Shown here piece after piece: positions 26,958 to 35,267 of a stretch of 64,000 nt of DNA. The number at the start of each line of letters is the position of its first letter. The first letter of the stretch is position 1. This DNA comes from Cellulomonas aerilata (lineage in GTDB: Bacteria; Actinomycetota; Actinomycetes; Actinomycetales; Cellulomonadaceae). The notes under the pieces are model-generated. The model made no database searches. It saw nothing but the letters and a program-made list of their open reading frames with translations, and had not been told where the DNA came from. A program made the translations under genes and the position numbers. The DNA lies in assembly GCF_007991755.1 (NCBI RefSeq), contig NZ_BJYY01000013.1:62001-126000 (forward strand), in the 5' to 3' direction.

Positions 26958-28024
26958 ACGCACGACGCCCGCTCGCCCTGACCGCGACCACGCTCGCCGC
27001 CGCCCTCGTGCTCACGGGGTGCGTCTCCGGGGAGGGGTCCGAGGGGCCCGACGCCGCGCAGCCCGCCGACAACCCGGCAGCCGGCGCCGCTGCCCAGACC
27101 GGCGGGTGGAGCGACGACCAGCTGACCCTGGACTTCGCGACCTACAACCCGCTGAGCCTGGTCATCAAGGACCAGGGCTGGCTGGAGGAGACCCTCGGCG
27201 AGGAGGTCACGGTCACCTGGGTGCAGTCGGCCGGCTCCAACAAGGCGAACGAGGCGCTGCGTGCCGGCGCCGTCGACGTCGGCTCCACCGCCGGGTCCGC
27301 GGCGCTGCTGGCCCGGTCCAACGGCTCCCCCATCCGCACGATCGACATCTACTCCCAGCCCGAGTGGTCCGCGATCGTCGTGCCCGCGGACTCGCCGATC
27401 ACCGAGGTGTCCCAGCTCGCCGGGACGTCCGTGGCCGCGACCAAGGGCACCGACCCGTACTTCTTCCTCCTGCAGTCGCTGGACGAGGCCGGCGTGCCGC
27501 TGGACGCCGTCGAGGTCCAGAACCTGCAGCACGCGGACGGCAAGACCGCCCTGGAGAACGGCAGCGTCCAGGCGTGGTCCGGGCTGGACCCGCTGATGGC
27601 CGCGAGCGAGGCGACCGCCGGCTCCAAGCTCATCTACCGCAACATCGACTTCAACACCTACGGGTTCCTCAACGCGACCGAGACCTTCCTCGAGGAGAAC
27701 CCGGACCTCGCCCAGATCGTCGTCGACGCCTACGAGAAGGCCCGGGCGTGGGCCCAGGAGAACCCGGACGAGGTCGTGCGCATCCTCGCCGAGGTCGCGG
27801 CCATCGACCCCGCGGTCGCCGAGAAGGTCATCGTCGAGCGCACCAAGTTCGACATCGACCCGGTGCCCGGCGACGCCCAGCGCGACGTCCTGGAGGTCGT
27901 CGGCCCGATCTTCGTCGAGTCCGGCGACGTGGCCAGCCAGGACGCGATCGACTCGGCGCTGGACACGCTGCTGGACGACGAGTTCGCCACGAAGGCGGAC
28001 CCGTCGAACGTCGCCGGCTCCTGA
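26954..28024 (+). CDS. ssuA: Aliphatic sulfonate ABC transporter, substrate-binding lipoprotein
   Basis: 356 residues. ATG 26954 overlaps the ssuB stop as ATGA. The lipoprotein signal ends in LVLTGC (C23), so it is anchored outside the membrane. The binding protein fold shows LTLDFATYNPLSLVIKDQGW, VQSAGSNKANEALRAGAVDV, STAGSAALLARSNGSP and GTSVAATKGTDPYFFLLQSL, the usual SsuA/TauA/NMT1 pattern. A Gly/Ala/Gln spacer follows the lipid anchor. Specific ligand unknown: sulfonate, taurine or a sulfate ester are possible. Confidence 0.9.
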   Translation: MNARRPLALTATTLAAALVLTGCVSGEGSEGPDAAQPADNPAAGAAAQTGGWSDDQLTLDFATYNPLSLVIKDQGWLEETLGEEVTVTWVQSAGSNKANEALRAGAVDVGSTAGSAALLARSNGSPIRTIDIYSQPEWSAIVVPADSPITEVSQLAGTSVAATKGTDPYFFLLQSLDEAGVPLDAVEVQNLQHADGKTALENGSVQAWSGLDPLMAASEATAGSKLIYRNIDFNTYGFLNATETFLEENPDLAQIVVDAYEKARAWAQENPDEVVRILAEVAAIDPAVAEKVIVERTKFDIDPVPGDAQRDVLEVVGPIFVESGDVASQDAIDSALDTLLDDEFATKADPSNVAGS

Positions 28025-28062
28025 TCGCCCGCGCCCGTCCCCTCCTCCCGAAGGACCCCACG

Positions 28063-28974
28063 ATGGAGACGATCCTCGGCAGCACCGGCACCGGTCCGGT
28101 CGTCGACCGTGACGGCCAGCCGCTGCGCGCGCTGAACCAGCTCGACGCCGGCGCCCCGCACGGCGACGAGCCCGCCGGCGCGGACGCCGGCACCGGGGGC
28201 GCCGGCCGGACCGGCTGGGCCGACCGACGGGCCGTCCGCGTGCTCGGCGGGGCGCTCCTGCCCGTCGTGCTCGTCGCGGCGTGGCACTGGGTCACCGCGA
28301 CCGGCATCGTCCCGCCGTTCCGCCTGGCCGGTCCGACCGCCGTCCTCGCGGCGGCGGTCGACATGGCCGAGCGGGGGGAGCTGTACCAGCACGTCGCGAT
28401 CTCGGTGCAGCGCGTCCTGGCCGGCTTCGCGGTGGGGGCCCTGCTCGGTCTCGTGACCGGCGCGGTCGTGGGCCTCTCCCGGGTCGCGGACATCCTCTTC
28501 GCGCCGACGCTCGGCGCCATCCGCGCCGTGCCGTCCCTCGCCTGGGTCCCGCTGCTCATCCTGTGGATGCAGATCGGTGAGGACTCCAAGGTGACCCTGA
28601 TCGCGATCGGGTCCTTCTTCCCCGTCTACACCACCGTGGCCGGAGCCCTGCGCCACGTCGACCACAACCTGGTGGAGGTCGGCCGGGCGTACGGCCTGCG
28701 CGGGCCGTCCCTGTTCACGACCGTGCAGCTGCCCGCGGTGCTCCCCACCGTCGTGTCGGGGCTGCGGCTGGCGATGGCCCAGGCGTGGCTGTTCCTGGTG
28801 GCGGCGGAGCTCATCGCGTCGTCGATGGGCCTGGGGTTCGTGCTGACCGACTCGCAGAACAACGGGCGCATCGACCGCATGCTGCTGGCGATCGTGCTGC
28901 TCGCGGTGATCGGCAAGGTCACCGACTCCCTCATCGGGCTCGGCGAGAAGCGACTGCTGACGAGGTGGGCATGA
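28063..28974 (+). CDS. ssuC: Aliphatic sulfonate ABC transporter, permease
   Basis: 303 residues from ATG 28063 with GAAGGA nine bases upstream. A hydrophilic N-terminal ~50 residues precede six membrane helices. The inner-membrane coupling (EAA) loop reads RHVDHNLVEVGRAYGLRGP, then TTVQLPAVLPTVVSGLRLAM, as in SsuC/TauC. QAWLFLVAAELIASSMGLGF is a further family mark. Its stop is overlapped by the acs start (ATGA). Confidence 0.92.
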   Translation: METILGSTGTGPVVDRDGQPLRALNQLDAGAPHGDEPAGADAGTGGAGRTGWADRRAVRVLGGALLPVVLVAAWHWVTATGIVPPFRLAGPTAVLAAAVDMAERGELYQHVAISVQRVLAGFAVGALLGLVTGAVVGLSRVADILFAPTLGAIRAVPSLAWVPLLILWMQIGEDSKVTLIAIGSFFPVYTTVAGALRHVDHNLVEVGRAYGLRGPSLFTTVQLPAVLPTVVSGLRLAMAQAWLFLVAAELIASSMGLGFVLTDSQNNGRIDRMLLAIVLLAVIGKVTDSLIGLGEKRLLTRWA

Positions 28975-31235
28975 CGACGTCCACGACGACGCCGGCGGCG
29001 CGGGCCGGGGTCGCGACCCCGGGCCGGGGGGCCGGGGTCGACGGGACGGGGGCGCCGGGCGCCCGCACCGACCCGGCCGTGGCCGGGGCGGACGGCGCGG
29101 ACCTCGCGCGCCACCGCCGCTACCCGGCGCCGGCCGCGATCGCCGCGGCGGCGAACGTCACCGCGGACGCCTACGCGGACGCCGAGGCCGACCCGGTCGC
29201 GTTCTGGGAGCGCGCCGCCGACCGGCTGGTGTGGGCCGAGCGCTGGCACACCGTGCACACCTGGTCCCCGGCGACCCGGGGCGAGCCGGCCGACGGGTCC
29301 GGGGGCGCCGACGGCGAGCTCAGCGTCCCGGTGGCGCAGTGGTTCCTCGGCGGCACGCTCAACGTAGCGGTCAACTGCGTCGACCGGCACGTCGCGGAGG
29401 GGCGCGGCGACAAGGTCGCGCTGTTCTTCGAGGGCGAGCCGGGCGACCGGCGCGCCGTCACCTACGCCGACCTGCAGCGCGAGGTCTCCCGCGCCGCCAA
29501 CGCCCTGCTCGCGCTCGGTGTCGGGAAGGGCGACCGCGTGGTCGTGTACCTGCCGGTGCTCGTCGAGACGGTCGTCGTCACGCTCGCGATCGCCCGGATC
29601 GGCGCCATCCACTCCCTGGTGTTCGGCGGGTTCTCCGCCGAGGCCGTGCGCTTCCGCCTGGCGGACACCGGCGCGAAGCTGCTGGTCACGAGCGACGGCC
29701 AGTTCCGTCGCGGGCAGGCGGTGGTCACCAAGCCCGCCGCCGACGCCGCCGTCGCGGGCCTGCCGGGCGCCGACGCCGAGGGTCGGGGCTCCGCCGTCGA
29801 GCACGTCCTCGTGGTGCGCCGCACGGGCGACGCCACCCCGGACGTCCCCTGGACCGACGGACGCGACGTGTGGTGGCACGACGCGATGGACGCCGCGGAC
29901 GACGTCCACGAGCCGGAGGCGTTCGACTCCGAGACGCCGTTGTTCATCATCTACACGTCCGGGACGACCGGGAGGCCCAAGGGCCTCGTGCACACGTCCG
30001 GCGGCTACCTGACCGGCGCCTCGTACACGCACTGGGCGCACTTCGACGCGAAGCCCGACGACGTCCACTGGTGCACCGCCGACCTCGCCTGGGTCACCGC
30101 GCACACCTACGAGATCTACGGCCCGCTCGCGAACGGGCTGACCCAGGTCATCTACGAGGGCACCCCGGGCGTCCCCACCCCGGCCCGGCACTGGGAGATC
30201 ATCGAGCGGTACGGCGTGACGACGTACTACACGGCGCCGACGCTCATCCGGACCTTCATGACCTGGTTCCCGGACGGGCCCCCGGCCGAGCACGACCTGT
30301 CGTCCGTCCGCCTCCTGGGGACGGTCGGCGAGTCGATCAACCCCGAGGCGTGGGCGTGGTTCCACCGGCACCTGGGCCGCGGGCAGGCCCCGGTGGTCGA
30401 CACCTGGTGGCAGTCCGAGACGGGGTCCGCGGTCCTGGCGCCGCTGCCGGGCGTCACGACGCTCAAGCCGGGGTCGGCCACGCACGCCTCCCCCGGGAGC
30501 TCCGTGCGCGTGGTGGACGACGCCGGCCACGACGTCGCCCCCGGCGAGCACGGGCTGCTCGTCATCGACCGGCCGTGGCCGTCGATGGCCCGGACGATCT
30601 GGGGCGACCCGGAGCGCTACCGCGACGCGTACTGGTCCAAGTTCGCCGACCGGGGGTACTTCTTCGCCGGTGACGGCGCCCGCTACGACGAGGACGGGCA
30701 CGTGTGGGTGCTCGGCCGGGTCGACGAGGTCATCAACGTGTCGGGCCACCGGCTGTCCACGATCGAGATCGAGTCGGCCCTCGTGGCGCACCCGGCCGTC
30801 GGGGAGGCCGGGGTGACCGGCGTCGCCGACGCCGTCACGGGGCAGGCGGTCGCCGCGTTCGTCGTCCCCACCGTCCCGCCGGCCGACGCGCCCGACGACG
30901 TCGCGGACTGGACCGGCGAGCACCTGGCCGCCTGGCGCGCCGAGGCGGCGCGGCTGCGGGCCACCCTGCGCGACCACGTCGCGCACGAGATCGGCCCGAT
31001 CGCCAAGCCGCGCGACGTCGTCGTCGTCCCCGAGGTGCCCAAGACGCGGTCGGGGAAGATCCTGCGCCGCCTCCTTGCTGACCTGGTGGCACGCAACCCC
31101 CTGGGGGACACCACGTCACTGCAGAACCCGTGGGCCGTGGCGCAGGTCGGCGCCGTCCTGCACGGCCCGACCACCGAGCCTCCCGACGTCGCGACGGCGC
31201 CGGGCGCACCATCCGAAGGGACACGCACCGCATGA
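28971..31235 (+). CDS. acs: Acetate-CoA ligase (AMP-forming acetyl-CoA synthetase)
   Basis: 754 residues, longer than the usual ~650: about 45 extra at the N-terminus (Ala/Gly-rich) and a tail of about 50 after the catalytic lysine region. ATG 28971 overlaps the ssuC stop. Motifs: IYTSGTTGRPKGLVHTSGG (P-loop), WWQSETGSAV, GRVDEVINVSGHRLST (hinge), and PKTRSGKILRRLL with K696, the acetylation-sensitive lysine. It makes acetyl-CoA from acetate, ATP and CoA in the cytoplasm. Its place between a sulfonate importer and a sulfhydrylase that releases acetate suggests acetate recycling. Propionyl substrate cannot be excluded. Confidence 0.93.
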   Translation: MTTSTTTPAARAGVATPGRGAGVDGTGAPGARTDPAVAGADGADLARHRRYPAPAAIAAAANVTADAYADAEADPVAFWERAADRLVWAERWHTVHTWSPATRGEPADGSGGADGELSVPVAQWFLGGTLNVAVNCVDRHVAEGRGDKVALFFEGEPGDRRAVTYADLQREVSRAANALLALGVGKGDRVVVYLPVLVETVVVTLAIARIGAIHSLVFGGFSAEAVRFRLADTGAKLLVTSDGQFRRGQAVVTKPAADAAVAGLPGADAEGRGSAVEHVLVVRRTGDATPDVPWTDGRDVWWHDAMDAADDVHEPEAFDSETPLFIIYTSGTTGRPKGLVHTSGGYLTGASYTHWAHFDAKPDDVHWCTADLAWVTAHTYEIYGPLANGLTQVIYEGTPGVPTPARHWEIIERYGVTTYYTAPTLIRTFMTWFPDGPPAEHDLSSVRLLGTVGESINPEAWAWFHRHLGRGQAPVVDTWWQSETGSAVLAPLPGVTTLKPGSATHASPGSSVRVVDDAGHDVAPGEHGLLVIDRPWPSMARTIWGDPERYRDAYWSKFADRGYFFAGDGARYDEDGHVWVLGRVDEVINVSGHRLSTIEIESALVAHPAVGEAGVTGVADAVTGQAVAAFVVPTVPPADAPDDVADWTGEHLAAWRAEAARLRATLRDHVAHEIGPIAKPRDVVVVPEVPKTRSGKILRRLLADLVARNPLGDTTSLQNPWAVAQVGAVLHGPTTEPPDVATAPGAPSEGTRTA

Positions 31236-32635
31236 CCGACCGCCGCTGGGGCTTCCGCACCCGGGCCCTGCACGCCGGAGGCGTCCCCGACGCCACCACC
31301 GGCGCCCGGGCCGTCCCGATCTACCAGACGACGTCGTTCGTCTTCAACGACACCAACGACGCCGCGAACCTGTTCGCGCTGCAGAAGTACGGGAACATCT
31401 ACTCCCGCATCGGCAACCCCACCGTGGCCGCGCTCGAGGAGCGGATCGCCTCGCTCGAGGGTGGCATCGGCGCGGTCGCGACGTCGTCGGGCATGGCGGC
31501 GGAGTTCATCACGTTCGCCGCGCTGGTCGGCGCCGGGGACCACGTCGTCGCCGCCGCCTCGCTGTACGGCGGCACGGTGACCCAGCTGGACGTGACCCTG
31601 CGGCGGTTCGGCGTGGAGACCACCTTCGTCAAGGGGACGGACCCGGCCGACTACGCCGCGGCCATCCGGCCGGAGACCAAGGTCGTGTACGCGGAGGTCA
31701 TCTCGAACCCGTCCGGCGACATCGCGGACCTCGCGGGCCTGGCGGAGGTCGCGCACGCCGCCGGGGTCCCGCTCGTCATCGACGCGACGCTCGCGACGCC
31801 GTACCTGGTCCGGCCGATCGAGCACGGCGCGGACATCGTCATCCACTCGGTGACCAAGTTCCTCGGCGGGCACGGCACCACGCTGGGTGGCGTCGTCGTC
31901 GAGAGCGGCCGGTTCGACTGGGGCAACGGCAAGTTCCCGCAGATGACCGAGGCCGTGCCGTCCTACGGCGGGGTGAGCTGGTGGGAGAACTTCGGCGAGT
32001 ACGGGTTCCTCACCAAGCTGCGCAGCGAGCAGCTGCGCGACATCGGCCCGTCGCTGTCGCCCCACTCCGCGTTCCAGCTGCTGCAGGGCGTCGAGACGCT
32101 CCCCCAGCGCCTGGACGCCCAGCTGGCCAACGCGCAGGCCGTCGCGGAGTGGCTCGAGGCGGACGAGCGGGTCGCCTACGTCAACTACGCCGGCCTCCCG
32201 AGCCACCCGCACCACGAGCGGGCGACGCACTACCTGCCCGCGGGACCGGGCGCGGTGTTCGCGTTCGGGCTCAAGGACGCCGGAGGCCGCGAGGGGCGGG
32301 AGGTGGGCCGCCGGTTCATCGAGTCGCTGCAGCTCGCCAGCCACCTGGCGAACGTCGGCGACGCCCGGACGCTGGTGATCCACCCGGCGTCGACCACGCA
32401 CCAGCAGCTGTCGGCCGAGCAGCTGGAGATCGCCGGCGTGCCGGCCGACCTCGTGCGGGTCAGCGTGGGCCTGGAGGACCTCGAGGACATCCTCTGGGAC
32501 CTCGACCAGGCGCTCACGGTCGCCACGACGCCCGAGGACGCCGAGGGCGCGGACGGTGCAGCGGCCGGGCAGGTCGCCATCGGCGACGACGTGCCGGGTG
32601 GCACGACGGAGGAGCTGACGGGGGTGCGGGCATGA
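31232..32635 (+). CDS. metY: O-acetylhomoserine sulfhydrylase (O-acetylhomoserine aminocarboxypropyltransferase)
   Basis: 467 residues. ATG 31232 overlaps the acs stop (ATGA). It opens GFRTRALHAGGVPDATTGAR, has PIYQTTSFVFNDT, the Y-x-R IYSRIGNPTV motif, and the pyridoxal-phosphate lysine K209 in IHSVTKFLGGHG. These are hallmarks of the MetY/Cys-Met metabolism family (MetB, MetZ and CGS are shorter, ~390). It makes homocysteine and acetate from O-acetylhomoserine and sulfide. The C-terminal ~40 residues are an acidic/glycine extension. The released acetate could feed Acs. Confidence 0.94.
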   Translation: MTDRRWGFRTRALHAGGVPDATTGARAVPIYQTTSFVFNDTNDAANLFALQKYGNIYSRIGNPTVAALEERIASLEGGIGAVATSSGMAAEFITFAALVGAGDHVVAAASLYGGTVTQLDVTLRRFGVETTFVKGTDPADYAAAIRPETKVVYAEVISNPSGDIADLAGLAEVAHAAGVPLVIDATLATPYLVRPIEHGADIVIHSVTKFLGGHGTTLGGVVVESGRFDWGNGKFPQMTEAVPSYGGVSWWENFGEYGFLTKLRSEQLRDIGPSLSPHSAFQLLQGVETLPQRLDAQLANAQAVAEWLEADERVAYVNYAGLPSHPHHERATHYLPAGPGAVFAFGLKDAGGREGREVGRRFIESLQLASHLANVGDARTLVIHPASTTHQQLSAEQLEIAGVPADLVRVSVGLEDLEDILWDLDQALTVATTPEDAEGADGAAAGQVAIGDDVPGGTTEELTGVRA

Positions 32636-33249
32636 GCGACTCCTGCGCACTTCCCGGCGCCGCACGGGTCGCGCCGGCCTCGACGGACACACCGAGCACC
32701 ACCGCGGTCGCGGACGGCACCGCGCCGGCTGCCGAGCAGACCCCGCTCCAGCGCGAGACGTCCGCGCCGCCGGTGCGCACGTGGGTCGGTCCGAGCGCGC
32801 CGGAGCGGCTCGCGCTGCTGCGGCGCACGAAGTCGATCGCCATCGTCGGGGCGTCGGCCAACGCGTCGCGGGCGAGCTACTTCGTCGCGACGTACCTGCT
32901 GTCGTCCTCGCCGTACGACGTGTACTTCGTCAACCCGCGGGCGACCGAGATCCTCGGCCGCCCGGTGTACCCGTCGCTCGCAGCGCTGCCGGTCGTCCCC
33001 GACCTGGTCGACGTCTTCCGCAAGCACGACGACCTGCCCACGGTGCTCGACGAGACCCTCGCGGTGGGCGCGCGGACGCTGTGGCTGCAGCTCGGCTCCT
33101 GGCACGAGGACGTCGCCCGACGCGGCGAGGCCGCGGGCCTGGACGTGGTGATGGACCGGTGCGTGAAGATCGAGCACGCGCGGTTCCACGGCGGGCTGCA
33201 CCTGGCCGGGTTCGACACCGGCGTGATCAGCTCGCGGCGGGCGCTGTAG
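32632..33249 (+). CDS. CoA-binding (YccU-like) Rossmann-fold protein
   Basis: 205 residues. ATG 32632 overlaps the metY stop (ATGA). After a Ser/Thr/Ala-rich N-terminus, the CoA-binding Rossmann domain runs SIAIVGASANASRASYFVAT, DVYFVNPRATEILGRPVYP, PDLVDVFRKHDDLPTVLDE and DVVMDRCVKIEHARF. It matches the YccU / CoA-binding single-domain family related to the alpha subunit of succinyl-CoA synthetase-type ligases. Family members bind CoA with no established enzyme activity. As the last gene of the operon with Acs, it may act in CoA or acyl-CoA handling (inference). Confidence 0.85.
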   Translation: MSDSCALPGAARVAPASTDTPSTTAVADGTAPAAEQTPLQRETSAPPVRTWVGPSAPERLALLRRTKSIAIVGASANASRASYFVATYLLSSSPYDVYFVNPRATEILGRPVYPSLAALPVVPDLVDVFRKHDDLPTVLDETLAVGARTLWLQLGSWHEDVARRGEAAGLDVVMDRCVKIEHARFHGGLHLAGFDTGVISSRRAL

Positions 33250-33284
33250 GGCGGGCGCTGCTCGGCTCGACGCCCCGTCCTGCT

Positions 33285-33334
33285 CGACGCCCCGCTCACC
33301 GCGCCCCGCTCACCGACCGGTGGGCGGGGCGTCG
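33285..33334. terminator. Bidirectional hairpin between the sulfur operon and the ATL gene
   Basis: CGACGCCCCGC (33285-33295) pairs perfectly with GCGGGGCGTCG (33324-33334). It lies between convergent genes; the right arm is inside the 3' end of the minus-strand gene. No U tract. Confidence 0.6.
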
Positions 33335-33678
33335 TCGTCGGGCCACCAGATCGCGGCGCGCAGGGCGACGCGCAGCCCGTCGCTGGACAGCGGCGTGCCC
33401 TCGTCGCGCAGGGCGTCCAGCGCCCGGCGCAGGTGCGCCTCGGGCGGGCGTCCGGAGGCGTTGACGACCCGCCACCACGGCACGCCGCTGCCGGCGCGCG
33501 CGAGCACCTGACCCACCTGGCGGGGTCCGCCGCGCGGGGGCTCGCCCGCGGCCACGAGGCGGTCGACGACGACCTCGGCGACCGTGCCGTAGGTCATGAC
33601 GCGTCCTGGCGGGATGAGCTCGACCAGGTCCAGGACGGCCTCGAGGTAGTCGTCGTCCACCCGGGCAGCCTGCGTCAC
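33310..33678 (-). CDS. Alkyltransferase-like protein (MGMT-family domain)
   Basis: 122 residues. GTG 33678 overlaps the stop of the upstream phosphatase gene as GTGA. The DNA-binding domain of O6-methylguanine-DNA methyltransferases is present: VLDLVELIPPGRVMTYGTVA and RQVGQVLAR. The active-site motif PCHRV is PWWRVVNASG here, so the methyl-accepting cysteine is replaced by tryptophan. This is the mark of alkyltransferase-like proteins, which bind O6-alkylguanine and hand it to nucleotide excision repair without removing the alkyl group. The C-terminus has an extra DDDAPPTGR tail. Confidence 0.9.
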   Translation of the reverse strand: MTQAARVDDDYLEAVLDLVELIPPGRVMTYGTVAEVVVDRLVAAGEPPRGGPRQVGQVLARAGSGVPWWRVVNASGRPPEAHLRRALDALRDEGTPLSSDGLRVALRAAIWWPDDDAPPTGR

Positions 33679-34790
33679 TCGCGGTGCAGCAGGACGACGG
33701 CGCGGTCGTCGTCCTCGCCGGTGCGCACGCCGTCCAGGACCGCCTCGGCGCCGCCCCGACCGGTCGCGACCACCCGCTCGGCGACCCCCAGCAGGCGGTC
33801 GATGCCGATCTCGAGGTCGGCGCCGGGGGTCTCCACCACGCCGTCGGTGTAGAGCATGAGGACGTCGCCGGGCAGGAGCCGGCCGGCGTGCATCTGGAAG
33901 ACGGGGATCGGGACGATGCCCAGGGCCGGTCCCCCGACGGTGTCGAGCACCTCGAACGTCCCGGAGCCGGCGTGCCGGTGGACGGCGGGCAGGTGCCCCG
34001 CGCTGGCCACCCAGAAGTCCCCCGACCGTAGGTCGACGGCCACGTGCACCGCCGTGGCGAAGCCCTCGTCCCAGTCCTGGCGCAGCAGGTAGTCGTTCGC
34101 CGCCGTGAGGAAGTCCTCGCGCGGCATCGCGCCGAGCAGCCCGCCGAACGCGCCGGACAGCAGGAGCGAGCGGACGCCGGCGTCCTGACCCTTGCCGGAG
34201 ACGTCGACCAGGACGACCTCGAGCATGCGACCGGACGCGGGCCGCGCGGCGACCAGGAAGTCGCCGGAGAACGCCTCGGCGTAGGCCGCTCGCAGCGCGT
34301 GGTCCACGCGCCAGCCGGCGGGCAGCGGGGGGACGCTGCCGTGTGCCTCGAGCCGGTCCCGCAGGTCGACCAGCATCACGTTCCCCGCGGCGCCCCGCAG
34401 GCCGAGCCGGTCCTGCCGGCGCGCCAGCCGCAGGACGGCGACCAGGGCGATCGCCTGCACGACCGCCATCCCGGGCGTGTAGACCGCGAGCCCGCTGAAG
34501 TGCAGGACGGCGACCTCGACGACCACGAGGGCGCACACGATCACCGTCCCGCGCAGCCGGAGCAGGTAACCCGCGAGCAGCATCAGCAGGATGATCGACG
34601 ACACCGGGACGTACCGGCGCGCGACCACGATGCCGACGGCGACCAGCAGGCTCACCACGACGAGCATCGCCGTGAGCACCCCCTGGCGGGACGCACCGGC
34701 CCTCTGCAGCCATGCCGGGAGGCGACGGGCCAGGTGCGATTGGCGGGGTCCGCCGAAGCCCTGGGTCGTCACGTCCGCGAGGGTACCCAC
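33675..34790 (-). CDS. Membrane PP2C/SpoIIE-type serine phosphatase
   Basis: 371 residues from GTG 34790; GTG 34772 (18 bases downstream) is also possible and has TACCCT seven bases ahead. An N-terminal membrane part has about four helices (VLTAMLVVVSLLVAVGIVVA, SSIILLMLLAGYLL, VIVCALVVVEVAVL, VVQAIALVAVLRLA). The phosphatase domain starts GGDFLVAARP-like at FSGDFLVAAR, with the metal-ligand VVLVDVSGKGQDAG, SAGHLPAVHRH and MLYTDGVVETPG, as in RsbU. These proteins switch partner-binding regulators (anti-anti-sigma factors). No such gene is adjacent. Confidence 0.9.
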   Translation of the reverse strand: MGTLADVTTQGFGGPRQSHLARRLPAWLQRAGASRQGVLTAMLVVVSLLVAVGIVVARRYVPVSSIILLMLLAGYLLRLRGTVIVCALVVVEVAVLHFSGLAVYTPGMAVVQAIALVAVLRLARRQDRLGLRGAAGNVMLVDLRDRLEAHGSVPPLPAGWRVDHALRAAYAEAFSGDFLVAARPASGRMLEVVLVDVSGKGQDAGVRSLLLSGAFGGLLGAMPREDFLTAANDYLLRQDWDEGFATAVHVAVDLRSGDFWVASAGHLPAVHRHAGSGTFEVLDTVGGPALGIVPIPVFQMHAGRLLPGDVLMLYTDGVVETPGADLEIGIDRLLGVAERVVATGRGGAEAVLDGVRTGEDDDRAVVLLHRE

Positions 34791-35267
34791 CGGTAGGGGT
34801 GCGGGTGGGGCGACTGCACCGGGTGAGAGGGCCGGGGGTCTCTGGGCACACCCGGGTGGGTGACGGCGAGCGGGGGTCGGGGCGTTCTCGTGGCTGTGGT
34901 TCGGGGCTGCAGGGGGGGAGGTTCGTCGTGAGGGTGCGGCTGTCGGGGTGGCTGACCGTGTCGCGGGCGACGGGCCTTGGCGGTGATGGGCGGTTGTCGC
35001 AGCTCGCCGTTGCGGCGTCCCGGCTCACGTTCCCGGACGGGCAAGCGTGGAACCGACGACCTCGCGAAGCGATTTTGCGGGACGGGCGACAATGCCCGGC
35101 CCGCTAGGTCCGCACGGATTGCCGCTGATACCGCCGTCCCGATCACAGGTCACTTCAGGGGAACGACTGTCCACAGTTCTCACGCGCCTTCGGAGCGTGT
35201 CAGTGGCCCGTCCTAGAATTGGAGCAACAAGCCGATTCGGTGCAGACGCAGGGAAGGGGTGAGCGCC
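34791..35267. other. Intergenic region, 477 bp, with a TAGAAT promoter element
   Basis: No gene is supported. TAGAAT at 35214-35219, the best -10 in the window, lies 50 bases before the DUF222-HNH gene. The area 35041-35220 is AT-richer than its neighbours. The minus-strand side includes the start region of the phosphatase. Confidence 0.5.

Noticed and set aside
31075-32631. Upstream extension of the CoA-binding protein frame
   Set aside because: It overlaps metY in another frame and reads as Arg/Gly/Pro-rich; ATG 32632 has the ATGA overlap.
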